A stretch of 64,000 nucleotides of DNA from Saccharopolyspora phatthalungensis (GCF_014203395.1 NZ_JACHIW010000001.1:186001-250000); one strand, 5' to 3'; counted from the first letter of the stretch, positions 8,933 to 20,141 are shown. Translations and numbers: made by a program. The notes: generated by a model from the letters alone, not told the origin.

Positions 8933-10432
8933 TCATCCCTTCGTCAGCGAGTCGACCAGCTCTTCCGCACTGGCCGCCGCCTCCAGCAGCTCGCCCACGT
9001 GCGCTCGCGTGCCGCGCAGGGGTTCCAACGTCGGGATGCGCACCAGGGATTCCCGGCCCAGGTCGAAGATCACCGAGTCCCAGGACGCCGCGGCCACCTC
9101 GGCCGGGTAGCGCTCCAGGCACCGGCCCCGGAAGTAGGCGCGGGTGTCCTCCGGCGGTGTGGTGACCGCCTCCCGCACCTCGTCCTCGCTGACCAGGCGT
9201 TTCATCGAGCCGCGGGCGACCAGCCGGTTGTACAGGCCCTTGTCCAGCCGCACGTCGGAGTACTGCAGGTCGATCATGTGCAGCCGCGGCGACGCCCAGC
9301 CCAGACTGTCGCGGGTCCGGTAGCTTTCCAGCAGCCGCAGCTTGGCGGGCCAGTCGAGCCGGTCGGCGCAGTCCATCGGGTCACCGCCAAGCAGCTCCAG
9401 CACCTCGCCCCAGGCTTCCAGCACCTCGCGGGAGGCGCGCTCGGCGCCGTGCTCATCGAGGTGCCGGGCGGCGCGCTCGTGGTAGGCGCGCTGCAGGTCC
9501 AGGCCGGTGAACCGGCGCCCGTCGGTCAGCTCGACGGTCTGTTTGAGGGTCGGATCGTGGCTGATCAGGTGCACGGCCTGCACCGGGTCGGTCAGCTTCA
9601 GGTCGTCGAAGCGCTGCCCGGCCTCGATCATGTCCAGTACCAGCGCGGCGGTGCCGAGCTTGAGGTAGGTGGAGGTCTCCGCGAGGTTGGCGTCGCCGAT
9701 GATGACGTGCAGCCGCCGGTACTTGTCGGCGTCGGCGTGCGGCTCGTCGCGGGTGTTGATGATGCCGCGCTTGAGGGTGGTCTCCAGGCCGACCTCGACC
9801 TCGATGTAGTCGGAGCGCTGGGACAGCTGGAAGCCGGGCTTCTCCCCCGCCTGCCCGATGCCGACCCGGCCCGAGCCGCAGATCACCTGGCGGGACGCGA
9901 AGAACGGGGTCAGACCGCCGATCACCGAGGTGAACGGCGTGCTGCGGGCCATCAGGTAGTTCTCGTGGGTGCCGTAGCTGGCGCCCTTGCCGTCGACGTT
10001 GTTCTTGTACAGCTGGATCGGCGCGGTGCCGGGCACGCTGGCCGCCCGGATCGCCGCCTCCTCCATCACGCGCTCCCCGGCCTTGTCCCAGATGACCGCG
10101 TCGCGCGGGTTGGTCACCTCGGGTGCCGAGTACTCCGGGTGCGCGTGGTCGACGTACAACCGCGCGCCGTTGGTGAGGATGACGTTGGCCGCCCCGAGGT
10201 CGTCACCGTCCGAGCCGTTGGTCTGCTGCGCCGCGGTGCTGAGGTCGAAGCCGCGGGCGTCGCGAAGCGGCGACTCGACCTCGTAATCCCAGCGCGCGCG
10301 CCGCGCCCGCGGGATGTCGGCCGCCGCCGCGTAGGCCAGCACGATGTGCGTGGAGGTCAGCACCGGGTTGGCGCTGGAGTCGCCCGGCACGACGATGCCG
10401 TACTCCACCTCGGTTCCCATGATCCGCCGCAT
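8933..10432 (-). CDS. dop: Pup deamidase/depupylase Dop
   Basis: 499 residues, paralogous to PafA. Dop converts the Pup C-terminal Gln to Glu and removes Pup from substrates. Motifs: [10 protein letters not shown] at the N-terminus, the Dop-specific loop region around 60-85, [14 protein letters not shown] (Asp95, equivalent to the mycobacterial catalytic Asp), [18 protein letters not shown], and the invariant [21 protein letters not shown]. The frame stays open far upstream, but ATG 10432 (MRRIMGTEV) matches the family N-terminus; ATG 10420 is the alternative. Confidence 0.97.
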   Translation of the reverse strand: MRRIMGTEVEYGIVVPGDSSANPVLTSTHIVLAYAAAADIPRARRARWDYEVESPLRDARGFDLSTAAQQTNGSDGDDLGAANVILTNGARLYVDHAHPEYSAPEVTNPRDAVIWDKAGERVMEEAAIRAASVPGTAPIQLYKNNVDGKGASYGTHENYLMARSTPFTSVIGGLTPFFASRQVICGSGRVGIGQAGEKPGFQLSQRSDYIEVEVGLETTLKRGIINTRDEPHADADKYRRLHVIIGDANLAETSTYLKLGTAALVLDMIEAGQRFDDLKLTDPVQAVHLISHDPTLKQTVELTDGRRFTGLDLQRAYHERAARHLDEHGAERASREVLEAWGEVLELLGGDPMDCADRLDWPAKLRLLESYRTRDSLGWASPRLHMIDLQYSDVRLDKGLYNRLVARGSMKRLVSEDEVREAVTTPPEDTRAYFRGRCLERYPAEVAAASWDSVIFDLGRESLVRIPTLEPLRGTRAHVGELLEAAASAEELVDSLTKG

Positions 10433-10561
10433 ACCTCGCAGCGTACGGGGTATCGCCGACCAAGCAGAATGCCGCGGGCCACACACATCCGGTGCGTTCG
10501 CAACTGTGACCCGGATCAGCGCGACGCATGTGCCTCGACGGGCAGGTGCGACGATCGGGGC

Positions 10562-11071
10562 ATGAGTGCGGGCGACGAATCGGTGGCCATATACGACGCG
10601 GCCGGGCGTGTCGTGGGCAGTGCGACGCGGCGGCGGATGCGCGCGGAGGGGCTTTGGCACGCGGTCGGCGAGGTGCTCGTGCTCTCCCCGGACCGCAAGG
10701 AGGTCTACGTGCACCGCCGCACCGACAGCAAGGACATCTATCCCGGCATGCACGACTGCTGGGCCGGTGGGGTGATTGCCGCCGGGGAGGACCCGGAAGT
10801 CACCGCGCGGCGCGAACTGGCCGAGGAACTCGGGGTGCGCGGGGCGCCGGTCCGCTTCCTGTTCCAAACCGTCCACCAGTCGGGCAGCGTGCGGTTCCAC
10901 GGGTTCCTCTACGAGACGCAGTGGGACGGCCCGATCGTCCACCAGGCCGAAGAAATCGCCGAGGGCTGGTGGATGCCCCTGGCGGAGCTCCGCGCGCGGC
11001 TGAGGGACCCGCAGTGGCCGTTCGTCCCGGACGGGCGTCAGTTCATCAAGGAGTGGTTCGCCCACGGATGA
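10562..11071 (+). CDS. Nudix hydrolase
   Basis: 169 residues with a Nudix box [23 protein letters not shown] (about 72-94): Gly, two Glu of the REXXEE core (RELAEE) and the preceding glycine loop are intact. The N-terminal [12 protein letters not shown] and the motif [20 protein letters not shown] resemble the isopentenyl-diphosphate-isomerase-like/YfcD subgroup, so the true substrate may be a diphosphate other than a nucleotide. It is divergent from dop, sharing a 129-bp promoter region, and ends 59 bp before the convergent aldo/keto reductase. Confidence 0.92.
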   Translation: MSAGDESVAIYDAAGRVVGSATRRRMRAEGLWHAVGEVLVLSPDRKEVYVHRRTDSKDIYPGMHDCWAGGVIAAGEDPEVTARRELAEELGVRGAPVRFLFQTVHQSGSVRFHGFLYETQWDGPIVHQAEEIAEGWWMPLAELRARLRDPQWPFVPDGRQFIKEWFAHG

Positions 11072-11130
11072 CGGTCACCCGAGGCGGGGCCCGGGCGGGC
11101 GCGTGGCCCAGGCAGAGTGAATGGGAACCT

Positions 11131-12081
11131 TCAGCGCCAGGGCAGTTCGGCCCGCTCGCCCCAGTAGGTCGCGGCGTCGCGAGCCAGGGGCTTGAGCGCG
11201 TTGATGTCCTGGTCGGTCAGTTCCACCCGGCAGGCCGCCAGGTTCGACTCCAGCTGCGCCACGCTGGCGGCACCGACCAGCACCACGTCGGCCCAGGGCT
11301 GGCGCAGGACGTGCGCGAGGGCGATGGCATCGGATCCCACGCCGTGCCGTTCGGCGACCTTGCCGAGCCCCGGCGGCGCATCCACCGCGAGCCGCCCGTT
11401 GGCCAGGGTTTCCTTCACCAGCACCCGCCAGCCGCCGGTGTGCACCTCGGCCAGGGTCCGGCCCACGGACGGCTCCAGCGTGTTCCAAGTGGACTGCACG
11501 GCACCGAACAGCTGCCGCCCGCCCACCTCGATCTCCCAGGCGCGCTCGATGGTTTCGCCCTGGGCGGCGCCGCTGGTGGAAAAGCCCAGCTGCACGCCGG
11601 CGTCCCGGATCCGGGCCAGCTCGTACTGCAACGCCAGATCCTCGAACAGCGGGCTGCCGGTGGTCAGCGAATGCACCTGGTAGAGGTCGATCCGGTCGCC
11701 GAGCAGCGTTCGGGTTTCCGCCCACTGGGTACGCAGGCGTTCCACCGAGTGTTCCTTGACCTCGTGCACCTCGGTCTCGATGCGCCACTGCGCGACGTAG
11801 GCGTAACCCCACTTGCTGGACACCGCGACGTCCTGGTGGCCGCGTTCGCGCAGCCAATCCGCGAGGAACTGCTCGGCGCTGCCGTAGGAACGCGCCGTGT
11901 CCACCCAGCGGATCCCGTTGGCGTACGCGGCGTCGAGCACCGTCCGGGTGCGTTCCCGCATCGCCTGCGCGGTGCGCTGCACGGGCAGCACGTCGGTGCG
12001 ACCGACGTTGATGTAGGCCGGTCTGCCGAGCGCGGCGAGCCCGAGTCCTATGCGCTGAACCGGTTGTTGCGCTGGGATCAT
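11131..12081 (-). CDS. Aldo/keto reductase
   Basis: 316-residue NADPH-dependent oxidoreductase of the AKR superfamily. The TIM-barrel signatures are seen in order: GLGLAALGRP at the first strand, the catalytic Asp-Tyr pair in WVDTARSYG, catalytic Lys in SSKWGYAY, the His in DLYQVHSL, and the cofactor-binding end VLVGAASVAQLESNL. Substrate unknown. It and the Nudix gene form an insert between dop and mpa. Confidence 0.92.
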   Translation of the reverse strand: MIPAQQPVQRIGLGLAALGRPAYINVGRTDVLPVQRTAQAMRERTRTVLDAAYANGIRWVDTARSYGSAEQFLADWLRERGHQDVAVSSKWGYAYVAQWRIETEVHEVKEHSVERLRTQWAETRTLLGDRIDLYQVHSLTTGSPLFEDLALQYELARIRDAGVQLGFSTSGAAQGETIERAWEIEVGGRQLFGAVQSTWNTLEPSVGRTLAEVHTGGWRVLVKETLANGRLAVDAPPGLGKVAERHGVGSDAIALAHVLRQPWADVVLVGAASVAQLESNLAACRVELTDQDINALKPLARDAATYWGERAELPWR

Positions 12082-12116
12082 GCCTGGAAACCTAACCGCT
12101 GTCGGGCCGCGGCACA

Positions 12117-12155
12117 GCTCGGGACCGCCACCCGGCGGGGATGGCGGTCCCGAGC
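12117..12155 (-). terminator. Hairpin terminator downstream of mpa
   Basis: A 14-bp perfect stem (GCTCGGGACCGCCA, 12117-12130, with 12142-12155) and an 11-nt loop lie 26 bp past the mpa stop codon and before the aldo/keto reductase start. No T-run follows, so it may be rho-assisted or also act as an mRNA-stabilising hairpin. Confidence 0.65.
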
Positions 12156-12180
12156 TTGCCCGATAACGATTCTCGTCGGT

Positions 12181-13971
12181 TTACAGGTATTGGCCGGTGT
12201 TGGTGGCCGTGTCGATCGCCCGGCCGGATTCCTGGTTCTTCCCGCTGACCAGGGTGCGGATGTAGACGATCCGCTCCCCCTTCTTGCCGGAGATGCGGGC
12301 CCAGTCGTCCGGGTTGGTGGTGTTGGGCAGGTCCTCGTTCTCGGCGAACTCGTCGATGATGGCGTCCTGCAGGTGCTGCACCCGCAGGCCCGGCTGGCGG
12401 GTCTCCAGCACGGACTTGATCGCCGCCTTCTTCGCCCGGTCCACGATGTTCTGGATCATCGCGCCCGAGTTGAAGTCCTTGAAGTACAGGACCTCCTTGT
12501 CGCCGTTGGCGTAGGTGACCTCCAGGAACCGGTTCTCCTCGGTCTCGGCGTACATCCGCTCGACCGTGGTCTGGATCATCGCCTCCACGCAGGCCCGCTT
12601 GTCCCCGCCGAACTCCTTGAGGTCCTCCTCGTGGATCGGCAGTTCCTTGGTCAGGTACTTGGAGAAGATGTCCCTGGCCGATTCCGCGTCCGGACGCTCG
12701 ATCTTGATCTTCACGTCCAGCCGGCCGGGCCGCAGGATCGCCGGGTCGATCATGTCCTCACGGTTGGAGGCGCCGATGACGATGACGTTCTCCAGCCCTT
12801 CGACACCGTCGATCTCGCTGAGCAGCTGCGGCACGATGGTGGTTTCCACGTCGGAGGACACGCCGCTGCCGCGGGTCCGGAAGATCGAGTCCATCTCGTC
12901 GAAGAACACGATCACCGGGGTGCCCTCGGAGGCCTTCTCCCGCGCCCGCTGGAAGATCAGCCGGATGTGCCGCTCGGTCTCGCCGACGAACTTGTTGAGC
13001 AGTTCGGGGCCCTTGATGTTCAGGAAGTAGGACTTGGCCTGACCATCGTCGTCCCCGCGGGCGGCGGCGACCTGCTTGGCCAGCGAGTTGGCGACGGCCT
13101 TCGCGATCAGCGTCTTGCCGCAGCCCGGCGGGCCGTACAGCAACACGCCCTTCGGCGGCCGCAGCTGGTACTCGACATACAGGTCGGAGTGCAGGAACGG
13201 CAGCTCCACCGCGTCCCGGATCTGCTCGATCTGGCCGGCCAGCCCGCCGATGTCCTGGTACCCGACATCGGGCACCTCCTCCAGCACGAGGTCTTCGACC
13301 TCGGCCTTCGGCACGACGTCGTAGGCATAGCCCGCCTTGCTGTCGACCAGCACCGAGTCGCCGGCCTTCAGCCCGGAGTCGGCCAGTGGTTCGGTCACCC
13401 ACACCACGCGTTCCTCGTCGGTGTGGCCCAGCACCAGCGCACGCGGGCTCTCCCCGGCACGGCTGGACAGGAGCTCCCGGAAGGTGCAGACCTCACCGGT
13501 TTGCTCGAACGCACCAGCCTCCACCACCGTCAGGGCCTCGTTGAGGCGCACTGACTGGCCCAGTCTCAGTTCCTCCGTCTCGACGTTGGGCGATACCGCC
13601 ACCCGCATCTTGCGACCAGACGTGAACACGTCGACCGTGCTGTCCTCGAAGCGCTGCAGGAACACCCCGTAGCCGCTGGGCGGCTGGGCGAGTCGGTCGA
13701 CTTCTTCGCGCAGCGCCATCAGCTGGCTCCGCGCTTCCTTCAGGGTCTCGGTGAGTTTGGCGTTCCGTTCGGTGAGCTGACTCACTCTCTCGGATGCCTC
13801 GGCCAGCCGCTTTTCCAGCAACCGAACCTGTTGGGGAGACTCGTTAAGCCTGCGACGAAGCAGTGCCACCTCATCTTCCAGGAGACGAAGCTGGCTGCGG
13901 AGTTCTGCGGAGCCACCGCTGTACTGCTCGCCGCCCTCCTCAGGCTGGCTGCCGGGACGGTCGTGCTGCAT
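12181..13971 (-). CDS. mpa: Proteasomal ATPase Mpa/ARC
   Basis: 596-residue AAA+ unfoldase that captures pupylated proteins and feeds them to the 20S core. Order: N-terminal coiled coil (about 20-80, [20 protein letters not shown]) that binds Pup, tandem OB domains, AAA module with Walker A GPPGCGKT, Walker B IVFFDEMD and the SRH ending RPGRLD, and a C-terminal tail ending TGQYL. The penultimate Tyr of that tail (the QYL motif) opens the proteasome gate. ATG 13971 is preceded by GGGAGGAGGG; the longer open frame upstream is not conserved. It is monocistronic, with a terminator downstream. Confidence 0.97.
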   Translation of the reverse strand: MQHDRPGSQPEEGGEQYSGGSAELRSQLRLLEDEVALLRRRLNESPQQVRLLEKRLAEASERVSQLTERNAKLTETLKEARSQLMALREEVDRLAQPPSGYGVFLQRFEDSTVDVFTSGRKMRVAVSPNVETEELRLGQSVRLNEALTVVEAGAFEQTGEVCTFRELLSSRAGESPRALVLGHTDEERVVWVTEPLADSGLKAGDSVLVDSKAGYAYDVVPKAEVEDLVLEEVPDVGYQDIGGLAGQIEQIRDAVELPFLHSDLYVEYQLRPPKGVLLYGPPGCGKTLIAKAVANSLAKQVAAARGDDDGQAKSYFLNIKGPELLNKFVGETERHIRLIFQRAREKASEGTPVIVFFDEMDSIFRTRGSGVSSDVETTIVPQLLSEIDGVEGLENVIVIGASNREDMIDPAILRPGRLDVKIKIERPDAESARDIFSKYLTKELPIHEEDLKEFGGDKRACVEAMIQTTVERMYAETEENRFLEVTYANGDKEVLYFKDFNSGAMIQNIVDRAKKAAIKSVLETRQPGLRVQHLQDAIIDEFAENEDLPNTTNPDDWARISGKKGERIVYIRTLVSGKNQESGRAIDTATNTGQYL

Positions 13972-14503
13972 GTCGGCACCCTCCTCCCGTGCTCGTACCA
14001 CCACGGTACCGGCGATCACCGACGACGGCGGCGTCGTGAATGCCCGCCGGATCGCCCAGCGTGCCACAAAATTCCGCGAATACCCACGAAGTCGTCAAGG
14101 TTGGTACCAGCGGGTCGGTTTCCTGCCCTTCCGAGCGGACTACGTTGCGTTGACGATCATGGTCCGTTCGATACGTTGTGCCCCGGACCGCGCGGTGCCG
14201 GGGCGGCCCGGCGAGCACCGGTTTTCCGTTGTGCCCCACCGATAGCGGCGGCTCGGCGGACATCCGGGTTAACCGTTCCGGCAACCGGGTGGCGTTGCCG
14301 CGCCCGGCCCGCGGGCACCCCCGGCACTTCTCCCATCATTTGGAACAACGGCACGCGAAAACCACTCACGAACGGCGAACGGCCCGTGACGTTTCGGTGC
14401 CGAAAAGTCCACTCCGTGCACCTCGCGACGCGGGCTCTGATCTACTTACGGCCGCCGCGCACAAGGCGGCGGTAAGCCGCACATCACTTTCGGGGAGGAG
14501 TTC
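13972..14503. promoter_or_regulatory. 532-bp divergent intergenic region upstream of mpa and the 14504 gene
   Basis: I see no convincing gene here. It must hold the leftward mpa promoter and the rightward promoter of the membrane protein at 14504. Just upstream of the GGGGAGGAG ribosome site of the latter is a hairpin (CTTACGGCCGCC, 14445-14456, with 14465-14476, one mismatch) that would lie in the 5' leader and could influence translation. Confidence 0.5.
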
Positions 14504-15172
14504 ATGACCTATCCGCCACAGCAACCTGGACCGGGCGGGTGGGGCCAGCACCCCCAGCAACCCATGAACAGCACGGGCAGCGGATTCCAGCAGCAGGGCC
14601 CGTCGGGAACCCCGCAGCAGCAGCCCGCCTGGTACGGCAACCAGCACACGGGCTGGGGTCAGCCGGGGCAGGAACAGCCGCAGCAGGCGCCGATGGCCCC
14701 GCAGTGGGGCAGCGAGTTCGGCCCCGGTTCCTGGATCCAGGAACCCGACGGCTTCGCCGACATCGAGCCCGCGCAGCAGAAGAAGTCCAAGCTGCCGCTG
14801 ATCCTCGGCCTGGTCGGGGCGCTGGTCGTCCTCGCCGGACTCGGTGCCGGGCTGTTCTTCTGGCTCAACAGCGGCCCCGGCGCGGCGCGACCGGTGGCCG
14901 AGGAGGTCGTCACGAAGGTCAACGACGGCGACTTCGACGGCGTGAGCGGCCTGTTCTGCCAGTCCAACAAGGCGAAGCTGGACAAGGCGCTCGATCAGCT
15001 CAAGCACTGGAAGTTCAACGTCCGGCTCGGCGCCGTCACCGAGCGTGGCGACCAGGCCACCGCGAAGTTGACCGGAACCTACGAGGCCAACGGATCATCC
15101 ACGCCCATCGACCAGACCATGGGCCTGGTGGTCGAGAACGGCTCCTGGAAGGTCTGCCGGCTCAACCAGTGA
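14504..15172 (+). CDS. Membrane-anchored protein with Pro/Gln-rich N-terminus (paralogue 1)
   Basis: 222 residues. Residues 1-90 are low-complexity and rich in Pro, Gln and Gly; about 97-118 is one transmembrane helix (LPLILGLVGALVVLAGLGAGLFF); the outer C-terminal domain has the DUF4878/lumazine-binding-like pattern, with a Cys near the middle (GLFCQSN) and one near the end (WKVCRLNQ) that could pair as a disulfide outside the cell. The cytoplasmic tail resembles proline-rich regions of actinobacterial cell-envelope or type VII-associated proteins. Role unknown. It is paired with a paralogue 53 bp downstream. Confidence 0.85.
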   Translation: MTYPPQQPGPGGWGQHPQQPMNSTGSGFQQQGPSGTPQQQPAWYGNQHTGWGQPGQEQPQQAPMAPQWGSEFGPGSWIQEPDGFADIEPAQQKKSKLPLILGLVGALVVLAGLGAGLFFWLNSGPGAARPVAEEVVTKVNDGDFDGVSGLFCQSNKAKLDKALDQLKHWKFNVRLGAVTERGDQATAKLTGTYEANGSSTPIDQTMGLVVENGSWKVCRLNQ

Positions 15173-15225
15173 GCGAACCCGAGCGGTAAGCCCGCGCGGA
15201 AGAAAACCATCGAGGGGGAGGACCC

Positions 15226-16014
15226 GTGACGTACCCACCGCAGCCGCCCGGCCAAGGTGGTTGGGGCCAGCAGCCGGGCGGGCAGTATCCGCCCAGCGGG
15301 CAGTATCCGCCCAGCGGCCCGCAGCCCGGCGGCGCCTACCCACCCAGCGGCGGCCAGCCCCAGCAGGGCTACGGCGGCCAGCCGCAGGGCTATGGCGGTC
15401 AGGGCTTCGGCGGCCAGCCGCAGCAAGGCTTCGGCGGCCAGCCCGGCGGTGCCTACCCGCAGAGCGGGCCGCAGCCGCAGCAGGGCTACGGCCAGCAGCC
15501 GCCGTACCCGCCGCAAGGCGACCCCTACGGCCAGCCGGGCTTCGGTGCCGAGCCGCCGAAGAAGTCCCCGCTGCCGTGGATCCTCGGCGGCGTCGGTGGT
15601 GTCGTCGCGATCGGCCTGGTCATCACCCTGGTCCTGATCTTCACCGGCGGCAGCTCCCCGCAATCGGTCGCCCAGGAATACGTCGACAAGCTCAATGCCA
15701 AGGACTTCGCCGGCCTCGAACCGCTGTTCTGCGAGAAGAACAAGGAGATGGCGAAGGCGATCGCCGACCCGGCCGCCGGCTTCGAACAGCGGGGGGCATC
15801 GGCGCAGGATGCGAAAGATGCCGTCGACTCCATGCGGATCAAGGTGACGCTCGGCCCGGTGGAACAGCAGGGCGAAGACAAGGCGACCGCACAGATCAAG
15901 GGCGAAATGACGTTGAGTGCCCGAGGCAAGTCGGCGACCATCCCGATGGACCAGAAACAGAAGCTGATCGTCGAGGACGGCGAATGGCGACTTTGCAGCG
16001 ATGGCGGTCTCTGA
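15226..16014 (+). CDS. Membrane-anchored protein with Pro/Gln-rich N-terminus (paralogue 2)
   Basis: 262 residues with the same layout as its upstream neighbour: a Pro/Gln/Gly/Tyr-rich tail of about 110 residues with repeats such as GQYPPSG and GQPQQGYGG, a single membrane helix (LPWILGGVGGVVAIGLVITLVLIF), then an extracellular DUF4878-like domain with Cys residues (LFCEKN, WRLCSDGG). The repeats are also exact at DNA level (two 18-bp units near 15285-15320), so tail length could vary by slippage. Tandem duplication of the pair is inferred. Function unknown. Confidence 0.85.
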   Translation: MTYPPQPPGQGGWGQQPGGQYPPSGQYPPSGPQPGGAYPPSGGQPQQGYGGQPQGYGGQGFGGQPQQGFGGQPGGAYPQSGPQPQQGYGQQPPYPPQGDPYGQPGFGAEPPKKSPLPWILGGVGGVVAIGLVITLVLIFTGGSSPQSVAQEYVDKLNAKDFAGLEPLFCEKNKEMAKAIADPAAGFEQRGASAQDAKDAVDSMRIKVTLGPVEQQGEDKATAQIKGEMTLSARGKSATIPMDQKQKLIVEDGEWRLCSDGGL

Positions 16015-16030
16015 CACTCCATCCGCCTAA

Positions 16031-16069
16031 GCGAAAAGGCCCGCCCCGGCTCGGGGCGGGCCTTTTCGC
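16031..16069. terminator. Strong bidirectional terminator
   Basis: A 17-bp perfect stem (16031-16047 with 16053-16069) and a 5-nt loop, with AAAA before and TTTT after the GC core, so each strand ends in a short U-run. It separates the rightward 15226 gene from leftward trmI. Confidence 0.88.
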
Positions 16070-16070
16070 G

Positions 16071-16973
<903 letters not shown>

Positions 16974-18113
16974 TCACCCACGGCGCGAGCGCAGCGCGCC
17001 GCGCAGGTCCTCCCGGCGCAGCACGCCACTCGGTCGGCCCTCGCCGTCGATCACCAGGAACTGCCAAGCCAGCACCGACTGCACCCGTTCCAGGATCGCG
17101 TCCGGGGTCTCGCTGTCGAGCAGGATGGTGTCCGGGTCGACCGGTTCCGCGGCCCGCTCGGCCGGTTCGTTCGGCGCACGGGTCGCCAGCCGCTCCGCGG
17201 CGGTCTGGTCCAACAGCCCCACCGCGATGCCGTCGGCGCGCACCAGCACTACACCTCGGCCCGCCGCGGCCAGCAGCGCATCGCCCACCGGGCTTTCCGC
17301 GGGAAGTTGCAGCACCGGGCGCACCAGGTCGTGCAGCGCCAGTCCGGCCGGCCAGCGCTTGCGCTGCTCGGCGGCGTGTTCCGCGCTCGCACCGGCCACC
17401 ACGAACCACGCCATCAGCACGCACACGCCCAGCCGCAGCCACTGGTCCTGAGCATTGTTGAGCAGCCCGATCAGCGCCCAGGCGATCAGGCCGGCGGCGA
17501 CGGCTCCCGCGCCGATCACGCCCGCCGTGGTGCCGGTCCCGCGTTTGCCGGTGATCCACCAGATCAGCGCCCGCAGCATCCGGCCGCCATCCAGCGGCAG
17601 CCCCGGCAGCAGGTTGAACACCGCCACGGCCAGGTTCGCCACGCAGGTCTGCGCGACCAGCAACCAGACCGCGCCGTCCGGCACCAGCACCAACCATCCG
17701 ATGCCGGTGACCAGCGCGAGCACCATCGACACGGCCGGGCCGGCCGCCGCGATCAGGCCCTCCTGGGTGGGTCTCGGCGGGGTCCGGCCGATCTCCGAGA
17801 GCCCGCCGAGCAGGAACAGGCGCACACGCCGCACGGGCAGCCCCAGCCGCAGCGCGACAATGCAATGCCCGAGTTCGTGCAACAGCACCGAAACCGCCAG
17901 CAGCACGGTGAACACCGCCGCCAGGACCGCGCTTTCCCAGATGCCGGCGCCCGGCAGGATCCGGCCCACCAGCGGCGTGTAGAGCAGCACGATCAACGCG
18001 GCGCCGAGCCACCACGACGACGAAAGCAGCACCGGAACTCCGGCGACCCGGCACAGCAGCAGGCCGCCTTCGTTGAGCTTGGGCCGGGTAGGCGGAGACT
18101 CGGGCGGCGGCAT
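16974..18113 (-). CDS. M50 (site-2) family zinc metalloprotease with CBS domains
   Basis: 379 residues. The zinc motif HELGH (79-83) is in a transmembrane helix, and the second metal-site motif [12 protein letters not shown] follows about 130 residues later, both required for intramembrane proteolysis. Six or so membrane segments precede a cytoplasmic C-terminal part with weak CBS repeats ([20 protein letters not shown] and [31 protein letters not shown]), matching the Rip3-like group. Substrate unknown; anti-sigma factors are typical. ATG 18113 (MPPPES) is chosen; the frame stays open upstream. It abuts trmI within about 70 bp and may be cotranscribed with it. Confidence 0.9.
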   Translation of the reverse strand: MPPPESPPTRPKLNEGGLLLCRVAGVPVLLSSSWWLGAALIVLLYTPLVGRILPGAGIWESAVLAAVFTVLLAVSVLLHELGHCIVALRLGLPVRRVRLFLLGGLSEIGRTPPRPTQEGLIAAAGPAVSMVLALVTGIGWLVLVPDGAVWLLVAQTCVANLAVAVFNLLPGLPLDGGRMLRALIWWITGKRGTGTTAGVIGAGAVAAGLIAWALIGLLNNAQDQWLRLGVCVLMAWFVVAGASAEHAAEQRKRWPAGLALHDLVRPVLQLPAESPVGDALLAAAGRGVVLVRADGIAVGLLDQTAAERLATRAPNEPAERAAEPVDPDTILLDSETPDAILERVQSVLAWQFLVIDGEGRPSGVLRREDLRGALRSRRG

Positions 18114-18201
18114 GCACGCAGGGTAGTGCCCGGCCTGTGAGGCGGATGTGATCCGCATATGGGTGATCGCGTGTCGGGCGGCTCGATTAGGGTTTCGGGC
18201 C

Positions 18202-19092
18202 ATGGCGGAACCGGCGCAGGCAGTAACAGGCGGGGCACTTCGGGACGACGGGATCAGGCGTCCCGCGCTGTCCCCCTCCCGCGCGAGCGACTTCAAGCAG
18301 TGCCCCCTGCTCTACCGGTTCCGCGCGGTGGACCGGCTGCCGGAGACGCCGAGCAAGGCGCAGGTGCGCGGCACGGTGGTGCACTCGGTGCTGGAACGGC
18401 TGTTCGGGCTGCCGATGGCCGAGCGTGATCCGGCGCGGGCCCGGGCGCTGCTCGCCCCGGCCTGGGAGGATCTGCTCGCCCGGCAGCCCGAGCTGGGCGA
18501 GCTGTTCGACGGGCCCAAGGACCCCGAGCTGACGGGCTGGCTGGAATCGGCGAACACGCTGCTGGACGCCTACTTCGAGCTGGAGGATCCGCGACGGCTG
18601 GAACCGGATGCCTGCGAACTCCGGGTGGAGACCGAGCTGGAGTCCGGGGTGCTGTTGCGCGGGTTCATCGACCGGGTCGACGTGGCCCCGACCGGCGAGA
18701 TCCGGCTGGTCGACTACAAGACCGGTGCCGCGCCGCGGGAGATCGGCGAGGCCAAGGCGATGTTCCAGATGAAGTTCTACGCCCTGGTGCTGTGGCGCAC
18801 CCGGGGTGAGATCCCCCGCCAGCTGCTGCTGATGTACCTGGCCAGCAAGCAATCACTGGCCTACACGCCGGACGAGACCGAGCTGCGCCGCTTCGAGCGC
18901 ACCCTGGAGGCGATCTGGCAGGCGATCCTGAAAGCCGGCAAGACCGGGGACTTCCGCCCGAACCCCAGCCGCCTGTGCGACTACTGCGACCACAAGGAGC
19001 TCTGCCCCGCCTTCGGCGGCACACCGCCGCCCTACCCGGGTTGGCCGGAACCGGACCCCGGGCCCGAATCGGTCCTCGACCGCACCGACTGA
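18202..19092 (+). CDS. RecB/Cas4-like PD-(D/E)XK exonuclease family protein
   Basis: 296 residues. The nuclease core is visible: an N-terminal [18 protein letters not shown] element, His in [13 protein letters not shown], Asp in LRGFIDRVD, and the DYKTG motif (Asp and Lys of PD-DXK). One N-terminal Cys plus [10 protein letters not shown] near the C-terminus fits a four-cysteine Fe-S cluster as in Cas4/AddB. Homologous by synteny to Rv2119. A -10-like TAGGGT lies 8 nt before ATG 18202 with no ribosome site, suggesting a leaderless transcript. No cas genes or arrays are nearby, so a general DNA-processing role is likely. Confidence 0.88.
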   Translation: MAEPAQAVTGGALRDDGIRRPALSPSRASDFKQCPLLYRFRAVDRLPETPSKAQVRGTVVHSVLERLFGLPMAERDPARARALLAPAWEDLLARQPELGELFDGPKDPELTGWLESANTLLDAYFELEDPRRLEPDACELRVETELESGVLLRGFIDRVDVAPTGEIRLVDYKTGAAPREIGEAKAMFQMKFYALVLWRTRGEIPRQLLLMYLASKQSLAYTPDETELRRFERTLEAIWQAILKAGKTGDFRPNPSRLCDYCDHKELCPAFGGTPPPYPGWPEPDPGPESVLDRTD

Positions 19093-19106
19093 CCGCGATT
19101 GCGGCC

Positions 19107-19952
19107 TCAGTCCTCGTAGGGGTCGTAGTTGGCCGCCGTGCCGAAGTCGCCGGCCTGGGTGGGGTCGACGACCGCGAAACGGCCCCCGGTGGGGTCCCGC
19201 AAGACCGCGACCCGGCCGATGCTCGAGTCGTAGGGGTCCACGCGGACGCGGCCGCCCAGGGTGATCGCCCGGCGCACGAGTTCGTCGGTGCCGACCTCGG
19301 CGTCCACGCCGAGATACAGCAGCCAGTGCGGCAGCGTGGTCTCGGTGATGAAGTCGCGGATCATGCTGACCCGCGCCAGCACCGACTCGTCGCCGAGATA
19401 CCAGACCGAATAGTCCGAGCGGTGTTCGGTGCCGAACTGCTCGGCGCTGTAGCCGAACAGTTCCTGGAAGAAGTTGTCCGCGGCCTGCGCCTTGATGATG
19501 ACCAGCTCGGCCCACATCAGGGTGCCCGGCAGCCCGACGTCGAACTGCCAGGACTCCTCGGGCTCCAGCAGCCCGAACTCGGCGTCGGCCGGTCCCATGA
19601 GCACCACCTTGGTGCCCACCCGGGGCACGTGGTTGCTCGGCACGGTCACCGCTGCGCCAAGCGCCTCGGCCTGCCCGACGGAGGCCGCGCAGTCCGCTGT
19701 GGCCAGGTAGAGCCGCCAGCCCGACTGGTCACCGGAGGCGGCGCGCAGGCTCGCCACCGGGAATCCCTCGCGCAGCGCGATCACGTGCTCGCCGGAGACC
19801 GGGTCGCGATGGGGCTCGTACTCCCAGTCGAACAGCCCCGCGTAGAACTCGCAGGCCCGGTCCAGATCCGTGGTGATCAGCTCTATCCAGCAGGGCATCC
19901 CCGCGTACAGCTCCCACCGCGGCGGGGTGGTTCCCGGTACCACGACGGCCAT
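19107..19952 (-). CDS. Double-VOC (glyoxalase/bleomycin-resistance fold) protein
   Basis: 281 residues with two vicinal-oxygen-chelate modules: the first begins PPRWELYAGMPCWIELITTDLDRACEFYAGLFDWEY, the second LPGTLMWAELVIIKAQAADNFFQELFGYS and ends VLRDPTGGRFAVVDP. The start is ATG 19952 (MAVVVPG); the longer frame upstream overlaps an AT-richer control region. The family includes isomerases, dioxygenases and drug-sequestering proteins, so no reaction can be given. The 14-bp gap to the convergent nuclease gene contains no terminator. Confidence 0.85.
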   Translation of the reverse strand: MAVVVPGTTPPRWELYAGMPCWIELITTDLDRACEFYAGLFDWEYEPHRDPVSGEHVIALREGFPVASLRAASGDQSGWRLYLATADCAASVGQAEALGAAVTVPSNHVPRVGTKVVLMGPADAEFGLLEPEESWQFDVGLPGTLMWAELVIIKAQAADNFFQELFGYSAEQFGTEHRSDYSVWYLGDESVLARVSMIRDFITETTLPHWLLYLGVDAEVGTDELVRRAITLGGRVRVDPYDSSIGRVAVLRDPTGGRFAVVDPTQAGDFGTAANYDPYED

Positions 19953-20141
19953 GTCCTCACCCCCACCGGCTCGCTCAAGATCGTCCCCGCCGACCATTAT
20001 GCGCAACGGGTGAAGCCAGTGCGCCAATCGGGTCACAATTCGATGGAGCATCCCGACTTTTCGGACAACCTTGGAAAGGGATGCGGCGTTCGCCCGAACA
20101 TCGGGCGAGAACGCCGCGTCCATCCAGCCTCGCGCGCCGCA

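Noticed and set aside
6629..11071. A 1480-codon open frame on the plus strand across prcA, prcB, pup and dop
   Set aside because: It is the mirror of real minus-strand genes in GC-rich DNA: it lacks domains and is composed of Arg/Gly/His/Val-rich low-information sequence. Only its last 169 codons (from ATG 10562) are a real gene, the Nudix hydrolase.
10528..13554. A 1008-codon plus-strand frame over the aldo/keto reductase and mpa
   Set aside because: Antisense shadow of genes with clear AAA+ and AKR motifs; no ribosome site and no protein features of its own.
14000..14500. Small plus-strand open frames upstream of the 14504 gene
   Set aside because: No ribosome site, no start in a sensible position and composition typical of non-coding GC-rich DNA; treated as intergenic.
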